Below, piece after piece: positions 26,882 to 35,096 of a DNA stretch of 64,000 nt; position 1 is the stretch's first letter; each line of letters starts with the position of its first letter. The stretch is from Acidobacteriota bacterium (GTDB lineage Bacteria; Acidobacteriota; Terriglobia; Acidiferrales; UBA7541): NCBI GenBank assembly GCA_021788095.1, contig JAJYLB010000009.1, positions 40,491-104,490 of the forward strand, written 5' to 3'. Both the position numbers and the translations under genes were made by a program. Below the pieces are notes generated by a model. That model made no database searches. It was given only the letters and a program-made list of their open reading frames with translations, and was not told the DNA's origin.

Positions 26882-26914
26882 CCTTTGCGCCTTTGCGTTC
26901 TTGGCGCCTTTGCG
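26882..26914. repeat. octamer array CCTTTGCG
   Basis: CCTTTGCG, CCTTTGCG, TTCTTGGCG, CCTTTGCG in the gap 11 bases beyond the stop of the next upstream gene (stop at 26926). A two-unit relative (CCTTTGCG, CCCCTGCG) lies in host DNA at 54458-54473. Confidence 0.75.
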
Positions 26915-26925
26915 TGAAACAGTCT

Positions 26926-27387
26926 CTAGCGCTCGTGCATGCCGCCGGAAAGCATCCGCGCGAGGAGGCCGCCACCACCGTGCTTGCCCTCTTCCGGCTC
27001 CTCTTCCTCGCTGGCGCCAGGTTCTTCTTCGGAAGCCGGTTCCTCGTTCTCGGGACCGCGCCGGCGCCGCGGTTCTGGCTCGCCTTCTTCCTCATGGCCT
27101 TCCGGCTCGCCGCCCAGGACGCCGCGTAGGAATTGCAACGCCTCATGGTGGCTGCCAAACGAGCGCTTCTCGATTCCCTCGTCGGGACTGCCGTGCGGCA
27201 AGGCGACCGCTGTCACGCGCTCGACGGTGACGTGGTGCCCCTTACCGTCATCGTCCGGCTCGACCGTGACGCGGCGCACCGACCCCACGGCCCGATGCTT
27301 GCGCCGCTTCCCGTCCAGATCGCGCGCCTCGTCGAGCTTCTGGCCGAACATCTTATTCATGTAATGCCTGCCTTCTTGCTCAGCCAT
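26926..27387 (-). CDS. acidic prophage protein of unknown function
   Basis: 153 residues. The N-terminal half is mixed (KMFGQKLDEARDLDGKRRKHR, VRRVTVEPDDDGKGHHVTVE); the C-terminal third is strongly acidic (EEEGEPEPRRRRGPENEEPASEEEP region) and ends GGGGLLARMLSGGMHER. GGGAGAG precedes the ATG. No family recognised; low-complexity acidic proteins in this position may be scaffold- or DNA-mimic-like, which is speculation. Confidence 0.6.
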   Translation of the reverse strand: MAEQEGRHYMNKMFGQKLDEARDLDGKRRKHRAVGSVRRVTVEPDDDGKGHHVTVERVTAVALPHGSPDEGIEKRSFGSHHEALQFLRGVLGGEPEGHEEEGEPEPRRRRGPENEEPASEEEPGASEEEEPEEGKHGGGGLLARMLSGGMHER

Positions 27388-27390
27388 GCC

Positions 27391-27798
27391 TTACTCTCCC
27401 TTCGGCGCCCCAGGTGCTCCGGGGCCCGCAATCTTTTTCTCTGCGGGTGTAGCCGCGCGTTCGCGGAGGAAATCCCTCAACTCGCGCCGACTCTCAATCT
27501 CCAGCGCCATCGCCCGCTGGTGCCAGGTTTTCTTCCCGCGAATCACGGGCTGTCCGGCGACCTTCGGCGATTCCGTGGCAGCCGATTGCGCGCGTCGCAG
27601 AATCTCCTGCGGTAGCGGCGCTCCAGCCGTGGTCACGAGCGAATTGATAAGCGCCCAGTTCTGCCGCCGGCATTCGTCCCGCTCCGCCCTCAGCCGCGCC
27701 ACTTCCCCTTCGAGCCACCGTTCGTGCCGACCGGTCGTCAGCCAACGCCAAACCCGCTCGGGCATCCCCATCCCTTCGCCTTTTCCGTTTGCCGTCAT
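27391..27798 (-). CDS. prophage hypothetical protein
   Basis: 135 residues from the ATG at 27798 (MTANGKGEGMGMPERVWRWL), overlapping the preceding stop by ATGA. It is a helical, Arg/Glu-rich protein (LEGEVARLRAERDECRRQNW suggests coiled coil) with a Pro/Gly C-terminus. No family recognised. Part of a run of coupled small genes. Confidence 0.6.
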   Translation of the reverse strand: MTANGKGEGMGMPERVWRWLTTGRHERWLEGEVARLRAERDECRRQNWALINSLVTTAGAPLPQEILRRAQSAATESPKVAGQPVIRGKKTWHQRAMALEIESRRELRDFLRERAATPAEKKIAGPGAPGAPKGE

Positions 27799-27971
27799 CT
27801 GTAGCGGTCTTCCCGCGAGAAAATCCCCAGCAGCGGCTCGAGAAACGGCGAATCCCAAGGCTCGATTCGCTCGCGGTGCAGCGCGCGATTCCACAGCCGC
27901 AGTCCGAATACCAGGTATTTCAGGATGAAAACTGCCGCGAATCCCGCAGTGAACCCCGCTCCGAAGGCCAT
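27795..27971 (-). CDS. small prophage membrane protein
   Basis: 58 residues with one membrane helix (AGFTAGFAAVFILKYLVFGL) followed by a basic tail. It starts at ATG 27971, which shares a base with the stop of the upstream membrane protein (TGATG). Adjacent small membrane proteins of this kind often include holins; the assignment is not provable here. Confidence 0.6.
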   Translation of the reverse strand: MAFGAGFTAGFAAVFILKYLVFGLRLWNRALHRERIEPWDSPFLEPLLGIFSREDRYR

Positions 27972-28204
27972 CACCTTTCCCGCTCCGCAATCGCCACGAT
28001 ATCCCGAATCTGCTGCTCGTTGAGCCGCGGCAGCACGCGCTCCCAAAGCGTCCGGTAGACCGTCGCCTGCCCCGCGAGCCACCCGAGCGCCGCCACCACC
28101 GTCGCCGCGCCCACGAGCCCGGTAAGGTCCGGCCTCACCGCAATCGCCAGCGCCCCCGAAGCCGCCATCCCCACCAGCATCCGCGCGTCAAGCACCCGCT
28201 TCAT
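27971..28204 (-). CDS. prophage membrane protein, holin-like
   Basis: 77 residues from ATG 28204. Two hydrophobic segments (ARMLVGMAASGALAIAV and LVGAATVVAALGWLAG) are followed by a charged C-terminus ending AIAERER. A longer reading from 28276 would be encoded partly by the heptamer repeat array and is less likely. It is coupled to the next small membrane gene. Confidence 0.6.
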   Translation of the reverse strand: MKRVLDARMLVGMAASGALAIAVRPDLTGLVGAATVVAALGWLAGQATVYRTLWERVLPRLNEQQIRDIVAIAERER

Positions 28205-28245
28205 CAGCTCGGCCTCGCACGCTTCACGGGTTTCGTCCCAAGAGC

Positions 28246-28294
28246 CACGGGTCACGGGACACGGATCACGAGCCACGGATCACGGGCCACGGTC
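28246..28294. repeat. heptamer array CACGGRN, 7 units
   Basis: Exactly 49 bp: CACGGGT, CACGGGA, CACGGAT, CACGAGC, CACGGAT, CACGGGC, CACGGTC. It begins three bases after the stop codon (28300-28298) of the upstream minus-strand gene. Confidence 0.85.
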
Positions 28295-28297
28295 CTC

Positions 28298-28546
28298 TCA
28301 GGAGACCGCCCAGAGCAGCTTCAGGTCGAGCACCTGCTTGAACCAGGTCAGGTAGTCCTGCTCGAAGGCCGCGGGCAGCGTATCGATCCGCACCGTGACC
28401 TTCTTCTCGTCGTACAGGCGCCGCGCCTCGATCGAAAGCACCCCGCCCCGGTGCCGGCTCCAGTCGAGCCGCTCCCACCCGGGAGGCATCAGGGCGTTCG
28501 GGCAGGTGTCCGTCGCCGTTTGGTGCGTGTTGGGAAGCTCGTCCAT
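28298..28546 (-). CDS. small prophage protein
   Basis: 82 residues from ATG 28546, three bases after the tailspike stop. MPPGWERLDWSRHRGGVLS, EARRLYDEKKVTVRIDTL and FEQDYLTWFKQVLDLKLLW show a compact alpha/beta protein of unknown family. It may be a tailspike chaperone by position only. Confidence 0.5.
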   Translation of the reverse strand: MDELPNTHQTATDTCPNALMPPGWERLDWSRHRGGVLSIEARRLYDEKKVTVRIDTLPAAFEQDYLTWFKQVLDLKLLWAVS

Positions 28547-28549
28547 CAC

Positions 28550-30376
28550 CTAGTTCGCCGCCGGTACGCATGTCCATTTGATCGCGTCTGTCCCTGTGCC
28601 CGTTAAGCTGATCGAACTGGCCGTGACGGTCGCGCTGACCGCATTAGTCGATGTCGTGGCGTCGAAAAACAGGCAGACTGGCGTGGCTCCGTACGCGGTG
28701 CCAAACGTGTACGAGCCTACGCCGCCAGAGAGCGTGAGGGTCCCTGCGCTGGTGCCATTCTTCCCGGAAAGTGCAATTGTTCCAGACAGCGCGGGAAGCG
28801 TTACGGTTCCTGAAGCGGCGGCCGCAGCCTGTAAGGTGGTCTGTCCGCTCGTCGATCCAGCGAAGTCCATGGAGTAGACTGCCTGCACGTTTTGCAGGAG
28901 TAGTCTGTTACCGCTTGAATCAAGGTACTCATCCCCTAGCGACGCAAATTTGCCGTACTGCGAGCCTCCCGGCTGGGTGAGCAAGACGCCACCGTTAAAG
29001 TCGTAGATAGGCGCGTAGGGGTAGGTAGGGGAGGCCATGGCGTACACGTTTCCAATGGAGGCTCCCCGACTGGTATTCTGGCCGTTCAGCCAGATCTGGA
29101 CGCTCGCTCCCTGATCGCCAAACGTGTTCCCAGTTATAAATACAGTCCCGTACCACTGGATGACTGGACTGGTGACCGCCGAACTGGCCTCCCAAGCATT
29201 TCCAGACACCACGAGAGTCCCCTTGGCTTCTACGGTGTCCCCATCCACCAGTTCGGATGTCGCGGAGGTTGGCTCGTCCTCCGTGTTCTCCACTACGAGG
29301 TTGCCCGGGCCTCCGCCCACTCCGTCCGCGACGACGGCGCTTGTCGTACTCCAGTTCCCCCCGTCCAGAACGACCTCGCCATTCGTCGATAGTTCCAGGC
29401 CGTACTGAGGTCCATTCGCCGAAGAGTCCTTAACCCAAATGTCCTTGGTGTTTGCCCCGCAGAGCGCGTGTATGGCAGAGTTTACGGTACCGTTAAATAG
29501 GCTGTGAGTCACCACTAGGTACGATGCCTGCCCGCACGCATTCGCATTGGAAACGTCCTGGCCTAGTTGTAGACCATCGGCAGTGGCATTCGGACCCAAG
29601 TCAAACTCATCCCGGTCAACGTATAGCCCGTTTGAGGAAAAGCCGCCAAAGGCCGCGCCTGTCGCGTGGGTCTTGCTGAAGTTAGCGGTGATCGTGCCGC
29701 TGCCAACTGCGGTGACATTGACGATCTCGAAAGACGCCCCACTGCCCACCGCGAGCCAGTACCCCGCAGCCATGTAGCCCACACTGGAAACCGTGACGGT
29801 TTGACTCCCGGTGGAAGTTATCGGTTGCGTGACGGTTCCACTTATATCGGTGTTCTCAGCAAACTGGATTCCGGTCGAAGCCCCGTTCAGCACGATGTGA
29901 ACGTTCGCGATGTGAAAGTTATTCGCACCCATGGCCACGATCATGGGTTGCCCGGAAGCCCCCGTCCACTTAAGCGTGGTTCCGTACTGCTGCGAAATCC
30001 CGGAAATCGTCAGCGAGCACGACGGCCCGGAAGGTATGAAGATCGTGGAGCTGAAATCCAGCTCCCCGCCGGCAACGTCAATGCGGCCCGGCACACAATT
30101 GGCGCTTGCTCCGCCGCCGATCGTCGGGCTTGGGGGATCGAACACCGCGATTGCCGCCGCGAGCGTTTGTTTCGCCGTGCCCCACGAAAGCCCGTCGTTC
30201 GAGTCGCTGCCGCCCGGGGCGACGTACTGGATGGCGTCGGCGGTGGTCGGCTTGATTGCCGCGTTGGCTCCTGCGGCCGTAGGCACGTAGGTCGATCCCG
30301 CCTGCGCCCAACTCGGCGCCGCCGAACCCATACAGAGGGCCAGGAAGGCCGCAACGCTCAGAAAGCTTCGCCTCAT
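28550..30376 (-). CDS. right-handed beta-helix protein (putative tailspike) with signal peptide
   Basis: 608 residues. It begins with a clear Sec signal (FLSVAAFLALCMGSAAPSWA), then YVAPGGSDSNDGLSWGTAKQTL, the opening typical of pectate-lyase-like parallel beta-helices. Regular 20-30-residue strands rich in Gly, Asn, Ser and Thr follow (HIANVHIVLNG, LYVDRDEFDLG, LVVENTEDEPTSATS). The C-terminal 110 residues (GTVTLPALSGTIALSG) look like a tail-fibre end module. In phages such proteins bind or cleave surface polysaccharide, but they normally lack a signal peptide. It could be a host-type exported enzyme captured by the cassette. Confidence 0.75.
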   Translation of the reverse strand: MRRSFLSVAAFLALCMGSAAPSWAQAGSTYVPTAAGANAAIKPTTADAIQYVAPGGSDSNDGLSWGTAKQTLAAAIAVFDPPSPTIGGGASANCVPGRIDVAGGELDFSSTIFIPSGPSCSLTISGISQQYGTTLKWTGASGQPMIVAMGANNFHIANVHIVLNGASTGIQFAENTDISGTVTQPITSTGSQTVTVSSVGYMAAGYWLAVGSGASFEIVNVTAVGSGTITANFSKTHATGAAFGGFSSNGLYVDRDEFDLGPNATADGLQLGQDVSNANACGQASYLVVTHSLFNGTVNSAIHALCGANTKDIWVKDSSANGPQYGLELSTNGEVVLDGGNWSTTSAVVADGVGGGPGNLVVENTEDEPTSATSELVDGDTVEAKGTLVVSGNAWEASSAVTSPVIQWYGTVFITGNTFGDQGASVQIWLNGQNTSRGASIGNVYAMASPTYPYAPIYDFNGGVLLTQPGGSQYGKFASLGDEYLDSSGNRLLLQNVQAVYSMDFAGSTSGQTTLQAAAAASGTVTLPALSGTIALSGKNGTSAGTLTLSGGVGSYTFGTAYGATPVCLFFDATTSTNAVSATVTASSISLTGTGTDAIKWTCVPAAN

Positions 30377-30387
30377 AGCCGGGCTCC

Positions 30388-30759
30388 CTATCGCTCCAGC
30401 CGCACCGTGATCGCGCCGCCGCCCGTTTGCGAGGCAAGCAACACGCGCACGAACCGGCCGCGGAAGTTCGTCAGCTTCACCGACTCCCCGTTGACGTTTG
30501 TGGATGTGTACTCGGTGACGTAGTCGGCATCGGCATCGTCCACCGCCGACTGGATCTCGACCGAGACCGCCGTAGGCGCCGCAGCGTAGCTGATGTCGAA
30601 TCGCACGACGTCCGGGCCCGCTGCCGCGCCGTCATAAGCCTTTCCCAGCGCGTACTGCTGGCTTGCCCGCGGCGGCGCTGGCGTCTCGGCGTCGAAGGGG
30701 TAGACCACGTTCCCCGGGTAAATCGCAAACGGTGGATTCTGCGCGTTGAAGTTCGGCAT
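30388..30759 (-). CDS. prophage hypothetical structural protein
   Basis: 123 residues, beta-rich: DVVRFDISYAAAPTAVSVEI, DADYVTEYTSTNVNG and the C-terminal RFVRVLLASQTGGGAITVRL. It starts directly after the stop of the Cys-rich gene. No family; the strand pattern and location suit a head-decoration or tail accessory protein. Confidence 0.6.
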   Translation of the reverse strand: MPNFNAQNPPFAIYPGNVVYPFDAETPAPPRASQQYALGKAYDGAAAGPDVVRFDISYAAAPTAVSVEIQSAVDDADADYVTEYTSTNVNGESVKLTNFRGRFVRVLLASQTGGGAITVRLER

Positions 30760-30960
30760 CTAAGCCCTCCGAAACAGCCGGCACCAATCTTCCGGCTGAA
30801 TGTATCCCTGCACCCTCTCGCAGCTTTCCGGCGCCTGGAAATGCGCGCACTCCCCGCAGCGGTCCTCGCCCTTCGCCGGGTGCTCGAAGCCCACTCCCGC
30901 CTTCGTCTTCTTCCTCGTCATGTGCCGCCCGAGAAACGGATTGGCGTAGTGCTCCGCCAT
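30760..30960 (-). CDS. small Cys4 prophage protein (HiPIP-like pattern)
   Basis: 66 residues from ATG 30960. The C-terminal half CGECAHFQAPESCERVQG followed by IQPEDWCRLF has a C-x2-C-x8-C-x13-C arrangement seen in short phage proteins that are sometimes labelled high-potential iron-sulfur-like. A start 24 bases upstream falls in the hairpin repeat and is less likely. It could bind zinc or an Fe-S cluster. Confidence 0.6.
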   Translation of the reverse strand: MAEHYANPFLGRHMTRKKTKAGVGFEHPAKGEDRCGECAHFQAPESCERVQGYIQPEDWCRLFRRA

Positions 30961-30971
30961 CCTCTGCCCTT

Positions 30972-30995
30972 GTAGCACAGCCATTCCTGGCTGTG
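30972..30995. repeat. 24-bp hairpin repeat, copy 1
   Basis: It contains GCACAGCCA-TTCC-TGGCTGTGC, a 9-bp perfect stem, between the terminase and the next gene. An identical 24-bp copy in the same orientation lies at 41441-41464. Confidence 0.85.
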
Positions 30996-31045
30996 CCTGC
31001 GCCGATTGCGTGGCCTCAGCCCGCCTCAGCCCAAGGGCCGCCGCT

Positions 31046-31079
31046 CACGATTCACGGTCCTTCCCCACGGGTCACGGCC
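31046..31079. repeat. heptamer array CACGGNN, 4 units
   Basis: CACGATT, CACGGTC, a six-base interruption, then CACGGGT and CACGGCC. It begins four bases after the terminase stop codon (31086-31084) and shares its unit with the array at 28246. Confidence 0.75.
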
Positions 31080-31083
31080 TTTC

Positions 31084-32535
31084 TCAGTGTTGCTGCGATG
31101 GAGCAACGGGCCGGCGCCGGCGTCCTGAATGCCGCGCGAATCCAAACACCCTGCGTTGCTGCTCCGCCTCGAATCTCTTGGCCTGTATGGCCCGAATCGT
31201 CGGATCGGTCGAGGTAACGGCTTCCGCCGCCCGCTCCTCGGCTGGCTGCCTCACCCTCCCGAACCGTCCCTTGAGCCCGTACCGCGCGGCATCGGCGGGA
31301 TCGTCGCCCTCCGCCTTCGCCACGTCCTCAACGTCCCGGTCATCCCGTACCAGCACGGGAATCGTGGCGATCAGGTGGGGGCAGGAGTCCGCCACTTTCC
31401 ACTTCCCGTCCCGCAAGAGCTGGTACATCAGCATCCAGCCGCCCTTGCGGTCGGTGTCGGAAGGCGTCGGCTCCGGCAACTTCCGTTCCCTGAGCACCTC
31501 GCCCATCTGCAACGCGGCGGTTTTCTCTTCGGTCTTCCGCGCGAAGGCGTCGTGGCTCAGGTACAGCGCCTCGATCTTTTCTCCCTCCGACCTCTCCGCG
31601 ATCTTGAAAGCTAGCTCCCGCGGGGTCAGCCGGTTCTCGACCAACTCGCGGTAGGTGTAGACGGTCGTCCCGTCGTAGGCGTGCCAATAGACCGCCGAAT
31701 TGTGCGCGAACCCCCAATCCGCCGAAATCCAGCGCGGCCACCAACTCCCGAGTTCGATCCCCTCGGCTCGGACGACGTGCCTCTCGGGGTCCCACACGTC
31801 GAAGAATTGCCCGGCGAATAGGTCCCAGCTTCCCTCCGCGTAAGCCTTCGCCAGGTCAGGCGGCAGCGTTGTCAACTCGTCGTAATAGCTTGCCGAAAGG
31901 TGCGGGTTGTCTTCGGCACGCGCTGGCACGAACGCGAACTCTTCCGCCAAAGGTCCAAGTTCTCTCGGAAACTTGCGATCGATCCAGAGCGCCTTCACCC
32001 ATCCGTGTCCGATCCCCCCAGGGTTGGTCGCCGCAACAAACCTAGGTCGAGCAATTCCCGGCCAGCGTAGCCGTGTGCGCAGTAGGTCGAAAGTTGCTCG
32101 GTCGTTCTTCGTTAACTCATCGACCGCTATCGCGGCGAACTCCGCCGATTGGTACTTGGACGGGTCGTCCAGGTTGCGCAGGGCGATGCGGCCCCCGCCG
32201 TGTTCGGCCGCGAGGATGAAGTCCCGTGTCGTGCTCTGCCGCAGCTGGCCAAGCCCGGACGGAAACTCGGTCAGAATCTTGCTGATCTGCCGGTCGTAGA
32301 GCGTAGGGTAGTCTTCGCAGAACAGCCCAACCTGCGTGCCCTCGATGTTTTTGTCCCGGCAGGCCAGCAGAAACGCTATTAGCCACCAGCGCAGGATATA
32401 GCTCTTGCCGCCGCCCATCGCCCCGCCGTAGAGAACGAAGCGCCTGCGGTACGCGGTTTCAAAAAACTGGTGCTGCCTCGGGCTCTCCCTGATCAGGTCG
32501 CCCAAGTCAGGCTTCGGCGTCGCGACGGCCGTCAC
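31084..32535 (-). CDS. terL: phage terminase large subunit
   Basis: 483 residues. The N-terminal ATPase has Walker A GGAMGGGKS (residues 38-45), Walker B AAIAVDELT and coupling motif ATNPGG. The C-terminal RNase-H-like nuclease begins at WISADWGFA with later acidic residues (LSHDAFARK region, VLVRDDRD). It packages DNA into the prohead through the portal. It overlaps the preceding small gene by ATGA. Its place late in the operon, after capsid and connector, differs from the common terminase-portal-capsid order of siphoviruses. Confidence 0.95.
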   Translation of the reverse strand: MTAVATPKPDLGDLIRESPRQHQFFETAYRRRFVLYGGAMGGGKSYILRWWLIAFLLACRDKNIEGTQVGLFCEDYPTLYDRQISKILTEFPSGLGQLRQSTTRDFILAAEHGGGRIALRNLDDPSKYQSAEFAAIAVDELTKNDRATFDLLRTRLRWPGIARPRFVAATNPGGIGHGWVKALWIDRKFPRELGPLAEEFAFVPARAEDNPHLSASYYDELTTLPPDLAKAYAEGSWDLFAGQFFDVWDPERHVVRAEGIELGSWWPRWISADWGFAHNSAVYWHAYDGTTVYTYRELVENRLTPRELAFKIAERSEGEKIEALYLSHDAFARKTEEKTAALQMGEVLRERKLPEPTPSDTDRKGGWMLMYQLLRDGKWKVADSCPHLIATIPVLVRDDRDVEDVAKAEGDDPADAARYGLKGRFGRVRQPAEERAAEAVTSTDPTIRAIQAKRFEAEQQRRVFGFARHSGRRRRPVAPSQQH

Positions 32536-32804
32536 TTACCGGCAGCCGTCCGCGGCAGGCGCGCGTGGCGTTTCTCCGTCCGTGCGCCTTCCTCGGCTGC
32601 TCGGCGTCCTGCCGCGCTCTTCAAGCGCATTTCGTGCAGTCGCTCGTAGAATCGCGCTTCCTGGCCCGTGCGCAACGATGCCGACCCTCTCGGTCCGGTA
32701 TCGTGCTGATGTTTGCGCGCGAACGCTGCGACCGACATCCCCGCCCGCTTCGCCTTCTCCGTCAGCGCTCCCTTGCGCTTCACCGCGCCTTGTATCCAAT
32801 GCAT
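32532..32804 (-). CDS. small basic prophage protein upstream of terL
   Basis: 90 residues: MHWIQGAVKRKGALTEKAKR, then SVAAFARKH and a basic tail (AAEEGARTEKRHARLPRTAA). The MHWIQGAxKxxGAL opening recurs in small phage proteins near packaging genes. GGAGGAAAT precedes the ATG. It may be the small terminase or a DNA-binding accessory, inferred from coupling to terL. Confidence 0.65.
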   Translation of the reverse strand: MHWIQGAVKRKGALTEKAKRAGMSVAAFARKHQHDTGPRGSASLRTGQEARFYERLHEMRLKSAAGRRAAEEGARTEKRHARLPRTAAGK

Positions 32805-33307
32805 CGCGATTTCCTCCGGCTTGCTTTTCTCGTCTCAAAACGGGACGCCCCGCGCGCTAGATCACCTTTCGTACGGCTCACAAGGAAAAGCGACTCCGTG
32901 GTCCTCGTTTGGCCCCATTGTTCTCGGCAACCTGTCTGACTAAATCGCGAAGGAGCTATGTCTGGGTTATCACGAAAGCATCAAGTGCAGTCCAGGTTCT
33001 GCTAACTTCCTTGTTGCGAGGGTGACCGAAGAATGTGACAGGGTAGCCCTCCCGTCAGGGCTGCTTTGCTGCGGAAGGTTGTGTGCGGAGCTTTGAGCTG
33101 TGTGCGCCCCGTTCCTCGCTTCAACCTCCCCCTGGATTATTCTGGTTGATAAGTAGTGGACTCCGCTCTCCGGACCGGCAAAGGAAGCTTCGGCGTAAGT
33201 CATCTTCTTTCGATGGCGGAACTCTGGCACCTCGTACGGAAAGGGTGATCGACGTCCCGCCCGTCGGCTTGGCTTGAGGAGGCAGGCCGACCAAGCGAGT
33301 GGCGCTT
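32805..33307. other. gap in the late operon with one hairpin
   Basis: 503 bp. One minus-strand frame (32970-33347) is open but has no ribosome site and unconvincing composition. A stem AGCCCT-CCCGTC-AGGGCT (33041-33062 region) is present. It may be remnant or regulatory sequence. Confidence 0.35.
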
Positions 33308-33763
33308 TCAGCAATGACCGCAGTAGGGCATTTGGATGGTGCGCCATGTCCGTGGATCGGTTCTAGGAACTACGGTCACGGCGGGTCGCCCGCAATTGTA
33401 GCCGCAAAGAGTGCGTTCTTCGACCTTCGTGTCGAGTATGTCGTGTATTTTCTTTGCGAGATGCCTCTTCCTCTGGTATTCCCGGTTGGATTCCAGATAT
33501 CGCTGTTGGTTGCGCTGGCGCCACCGGCGCATGTATTCGCGGTTATACTCACGACGCCCAACGCTGGAGGGTCGTGGAAGCCCTGGAGAGGTAGGTGCGA
33601 GGGAATCAATGGGGTCATTGCAGCAAGCGCGAGGTTTTGCCACCTTCGCGAGCGCAATTCTTTTGGCCTGTCCAGCCCGTCCTGGGACTCTTCGAGCCTG
33701 CCACGGAGACCACGCCCAGTGAAAGGAAGTACGGGTTCCAGTACCTGTTCTCAGCTCAGCCAA
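33308..33763 (-). CDS. prophage protein with YNREYMRRWRQRN motif and Cys pairs
   Basis: Up to 151 residues from TTG 33763 (GGAG four bases upstream), overlapping the preceding stop. REYNREYMRRWRQRNQQRYL and EYQRKRHLAKK are typical of the basic helix that precedes HNH or zinc modules in phage proteins. The C-terminus has CGYNCGRPAV and MPYCGHC, a possible zinc site. The first 60 residues are poorly conserved in character, so the true start may be later. Confidence 0.5.
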   Translation of the reverse strand: MAELRTGTGTRTSFHWAWSPWQARRVPGRAGQAKRIALAKVAKPRACCNDPIDSLAPTSPGLPRPSSVGRREYNREYMRRWRQRNQQRYLESNREYQRKRHLAKKIHDILDTKVEERTLCGYNCGRPAVTVVPRTDPRTWRTIQMPYCGHC

Positions 33764-34082
33764 GTCGTCTCCGTCTGATTTGACATAACATCTCTACAGC
33801 AATGCGGTTTCCCTCGTAAATCATCATCGCGTGCGGTCCACCCACCTCGATCGACAACCGGTTCAGGTACCCCGCTGCCTCCTCCTTGTTTTGTAGAACA
33901 CTCCCGGCGAGCAACCGCCCGCGTCGGATCCCACCCAATAACCAGCGGGCCTCGCCTGCCACAATCAGCTTTCGTGCCGAGTTCTCGTTCACGTGACGGT
34001 GTTCGTGCGATTCGCAATCCCGTTTGCGGACGCGTTCCAGCGTCCACGAAGGTCCCACTAAACAGATGGTCCTCCTTGGCAT
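33756..34082 (-). CDS. prophage hypothetical protein
   Basis: 108 residues: SARKLIVAGEARWLLGGIRR and AMMIYEGNRIAVEMLCQIRR suggest a small regulatory or structural fold. The ribosome site AAGGAGG lies inside the first codons of this reading, so the start may be a little downstream (for example the GTG at codon 9). No family recognised. Confidence 0.45.
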   Translation of the reverse strand: MPRRTICLVGPSWTLERVRKRDCESHEHRHVNENSARKLIVAGEARWLLGGIRRGRLLAGSVLQNKEEAAGYLNRLSIEVGGPHAMMIYEGNRIAVEMLCQIRRRRLG

Positions 34083-34329
34083 AAGCTTCCCGTGAGCCTC
34101 CTACGATGCGACGAACGCGCGATACTTAACAGAAGTCGGGCCGGAACGGCTGCCAAGTGCCCTCGGTCTCCCGGAATCATGGAAATCTTTCTGGAAGGAG
34201 CTCGGGTCTCTTGGTAGCAGGGTTCGCTAGTCCGCTGAGTGACTTTCGGATCGCTTCGTTTGCCCTCGCGACAGGTCCATCTTGGGAATCCAGCGCGGTC
34301 GTATGCGGGAAGTGAAGTGAAAGGCCGCT

Positions 34330-35049
34330 CTAGAGATAGATCACGCGCTTCTGTCGGCCGTAGGGCTTCTTCCTCCGCGTCTTATACTGCTCGGGCCGGG
34401 AATACCGATTGATGAGCGCATCCCGCCAATTGTTCGCAGCCTGCTCCATATCGATGGCTAAGTCGCGCGCTCCACGGCTACGCGCGCCGAGTGCCGCGAC
34501 CGCAAATGCCAGCCCGTTCGCGCAGTGGGGGATCAGGATGGGGTCGCTCTCTTGCGACAGCGCCGGCAGCACCCGCTCGTAGGTGATCTTCACCGTGATC
34601 GGCTGCGTCGCCCCGATCAGCAGGATTTGGTCCGCCTCCCACTTCCAGATGCGCAGGCTCTGCATCGGCGCGAAGTTCGGAAGCGGCCCGGCGATCTTCT
34701 CCATCGGTACGTAAACGTCGTCGGATCCCGTCGCCATCTCCTCGATTGTGAACGGCACGATGCAATCCGTGGGAAGCTGCGGATCGGTGTCGTCGGCGAT
34801 TCGCGGCGGGTTCGGAGCGCTAGTCGTCCCGTTCAGGGTCGTGAGAGGGAGGTCGATTGCGGCGTAGTTCTGGAGCACCGATACGCCAGCCGTCGCCAGC
34901 GCCTCTTGCATTCCGCGATAGGCGGAATTGAGGAATGGGAACAGCAACGCGTCGGTCCAGAGGACGCCGTTCGGGTCGTTCATCAGAGACCGAACGAGCG
35001 CGAGGATCGTTCCCGCCGTTCCGTAGCGCGTTGTGGCAACAACTGGCAT
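34330..35049 (-). CDS. prophage head-tail connector / tail tubular protein A-like
   Basis: 239 residues. ILALVRSLMNDPNGVLWTDA and FLNSAYRGMQEALATAGVSV are the helical opening typical of podovirus adaptor proteins (T7 gp11, P22 gp4 type). It ends with a basic YSRPEQYKTRRKKPYGRQKR tail. ACAGGAAAA precedes the ATG. It follows capsid-region genes as expected for a gatekeeper. The role is inferred from pattern and position. Confidence 0.65.
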   Translation of the reverse strand: MPVVATTRYGTAGTILALVRSLMNDPNGVLWTDALLFPFLNSAYRGMQEALATAGVSVLQNYAAIDLPLTTLNGTTSAPNPPRIADDTDPQLPTDCIVPFTIEEMATGSDDVYVPMEKIAGPLPNFAPMQSLRIWKWEADQILLIGATQPITVKITYERVLPALSQESDPILIPHCANGLAFAVAALGARSRGARDLAIDMEQAANNWRDALINRYSRPEQYKTRRKKPYGRQKRVIYL

Positions 35050-35072
35050 CGCGTTTTTTCCTGTGCCTCTCT

Positions 35073-35096
35073 GCTTCCTTGCTTCCTTGCCTCCCT
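35073..35096. repeat. octamer array GCTTCCTT, 3 units
   Basis: GCTTCCTT, GCTTCCTT, GCCTCCCT; the last unit overlaps the stop codon (35097-35095) of the upstream gene. On the minus strand the array gives purine-rich AAGGAAGC units ahead of the connector gene, so it might also influence its translation. Confidence 0.75.

Noticed and set aside
32970..33347. 125-residue minus-strand open frame in the late operon
   Set aside because: No ribosome site, overlaps the next gene's end out of frame, low-complexity Ser/Arg/His content.
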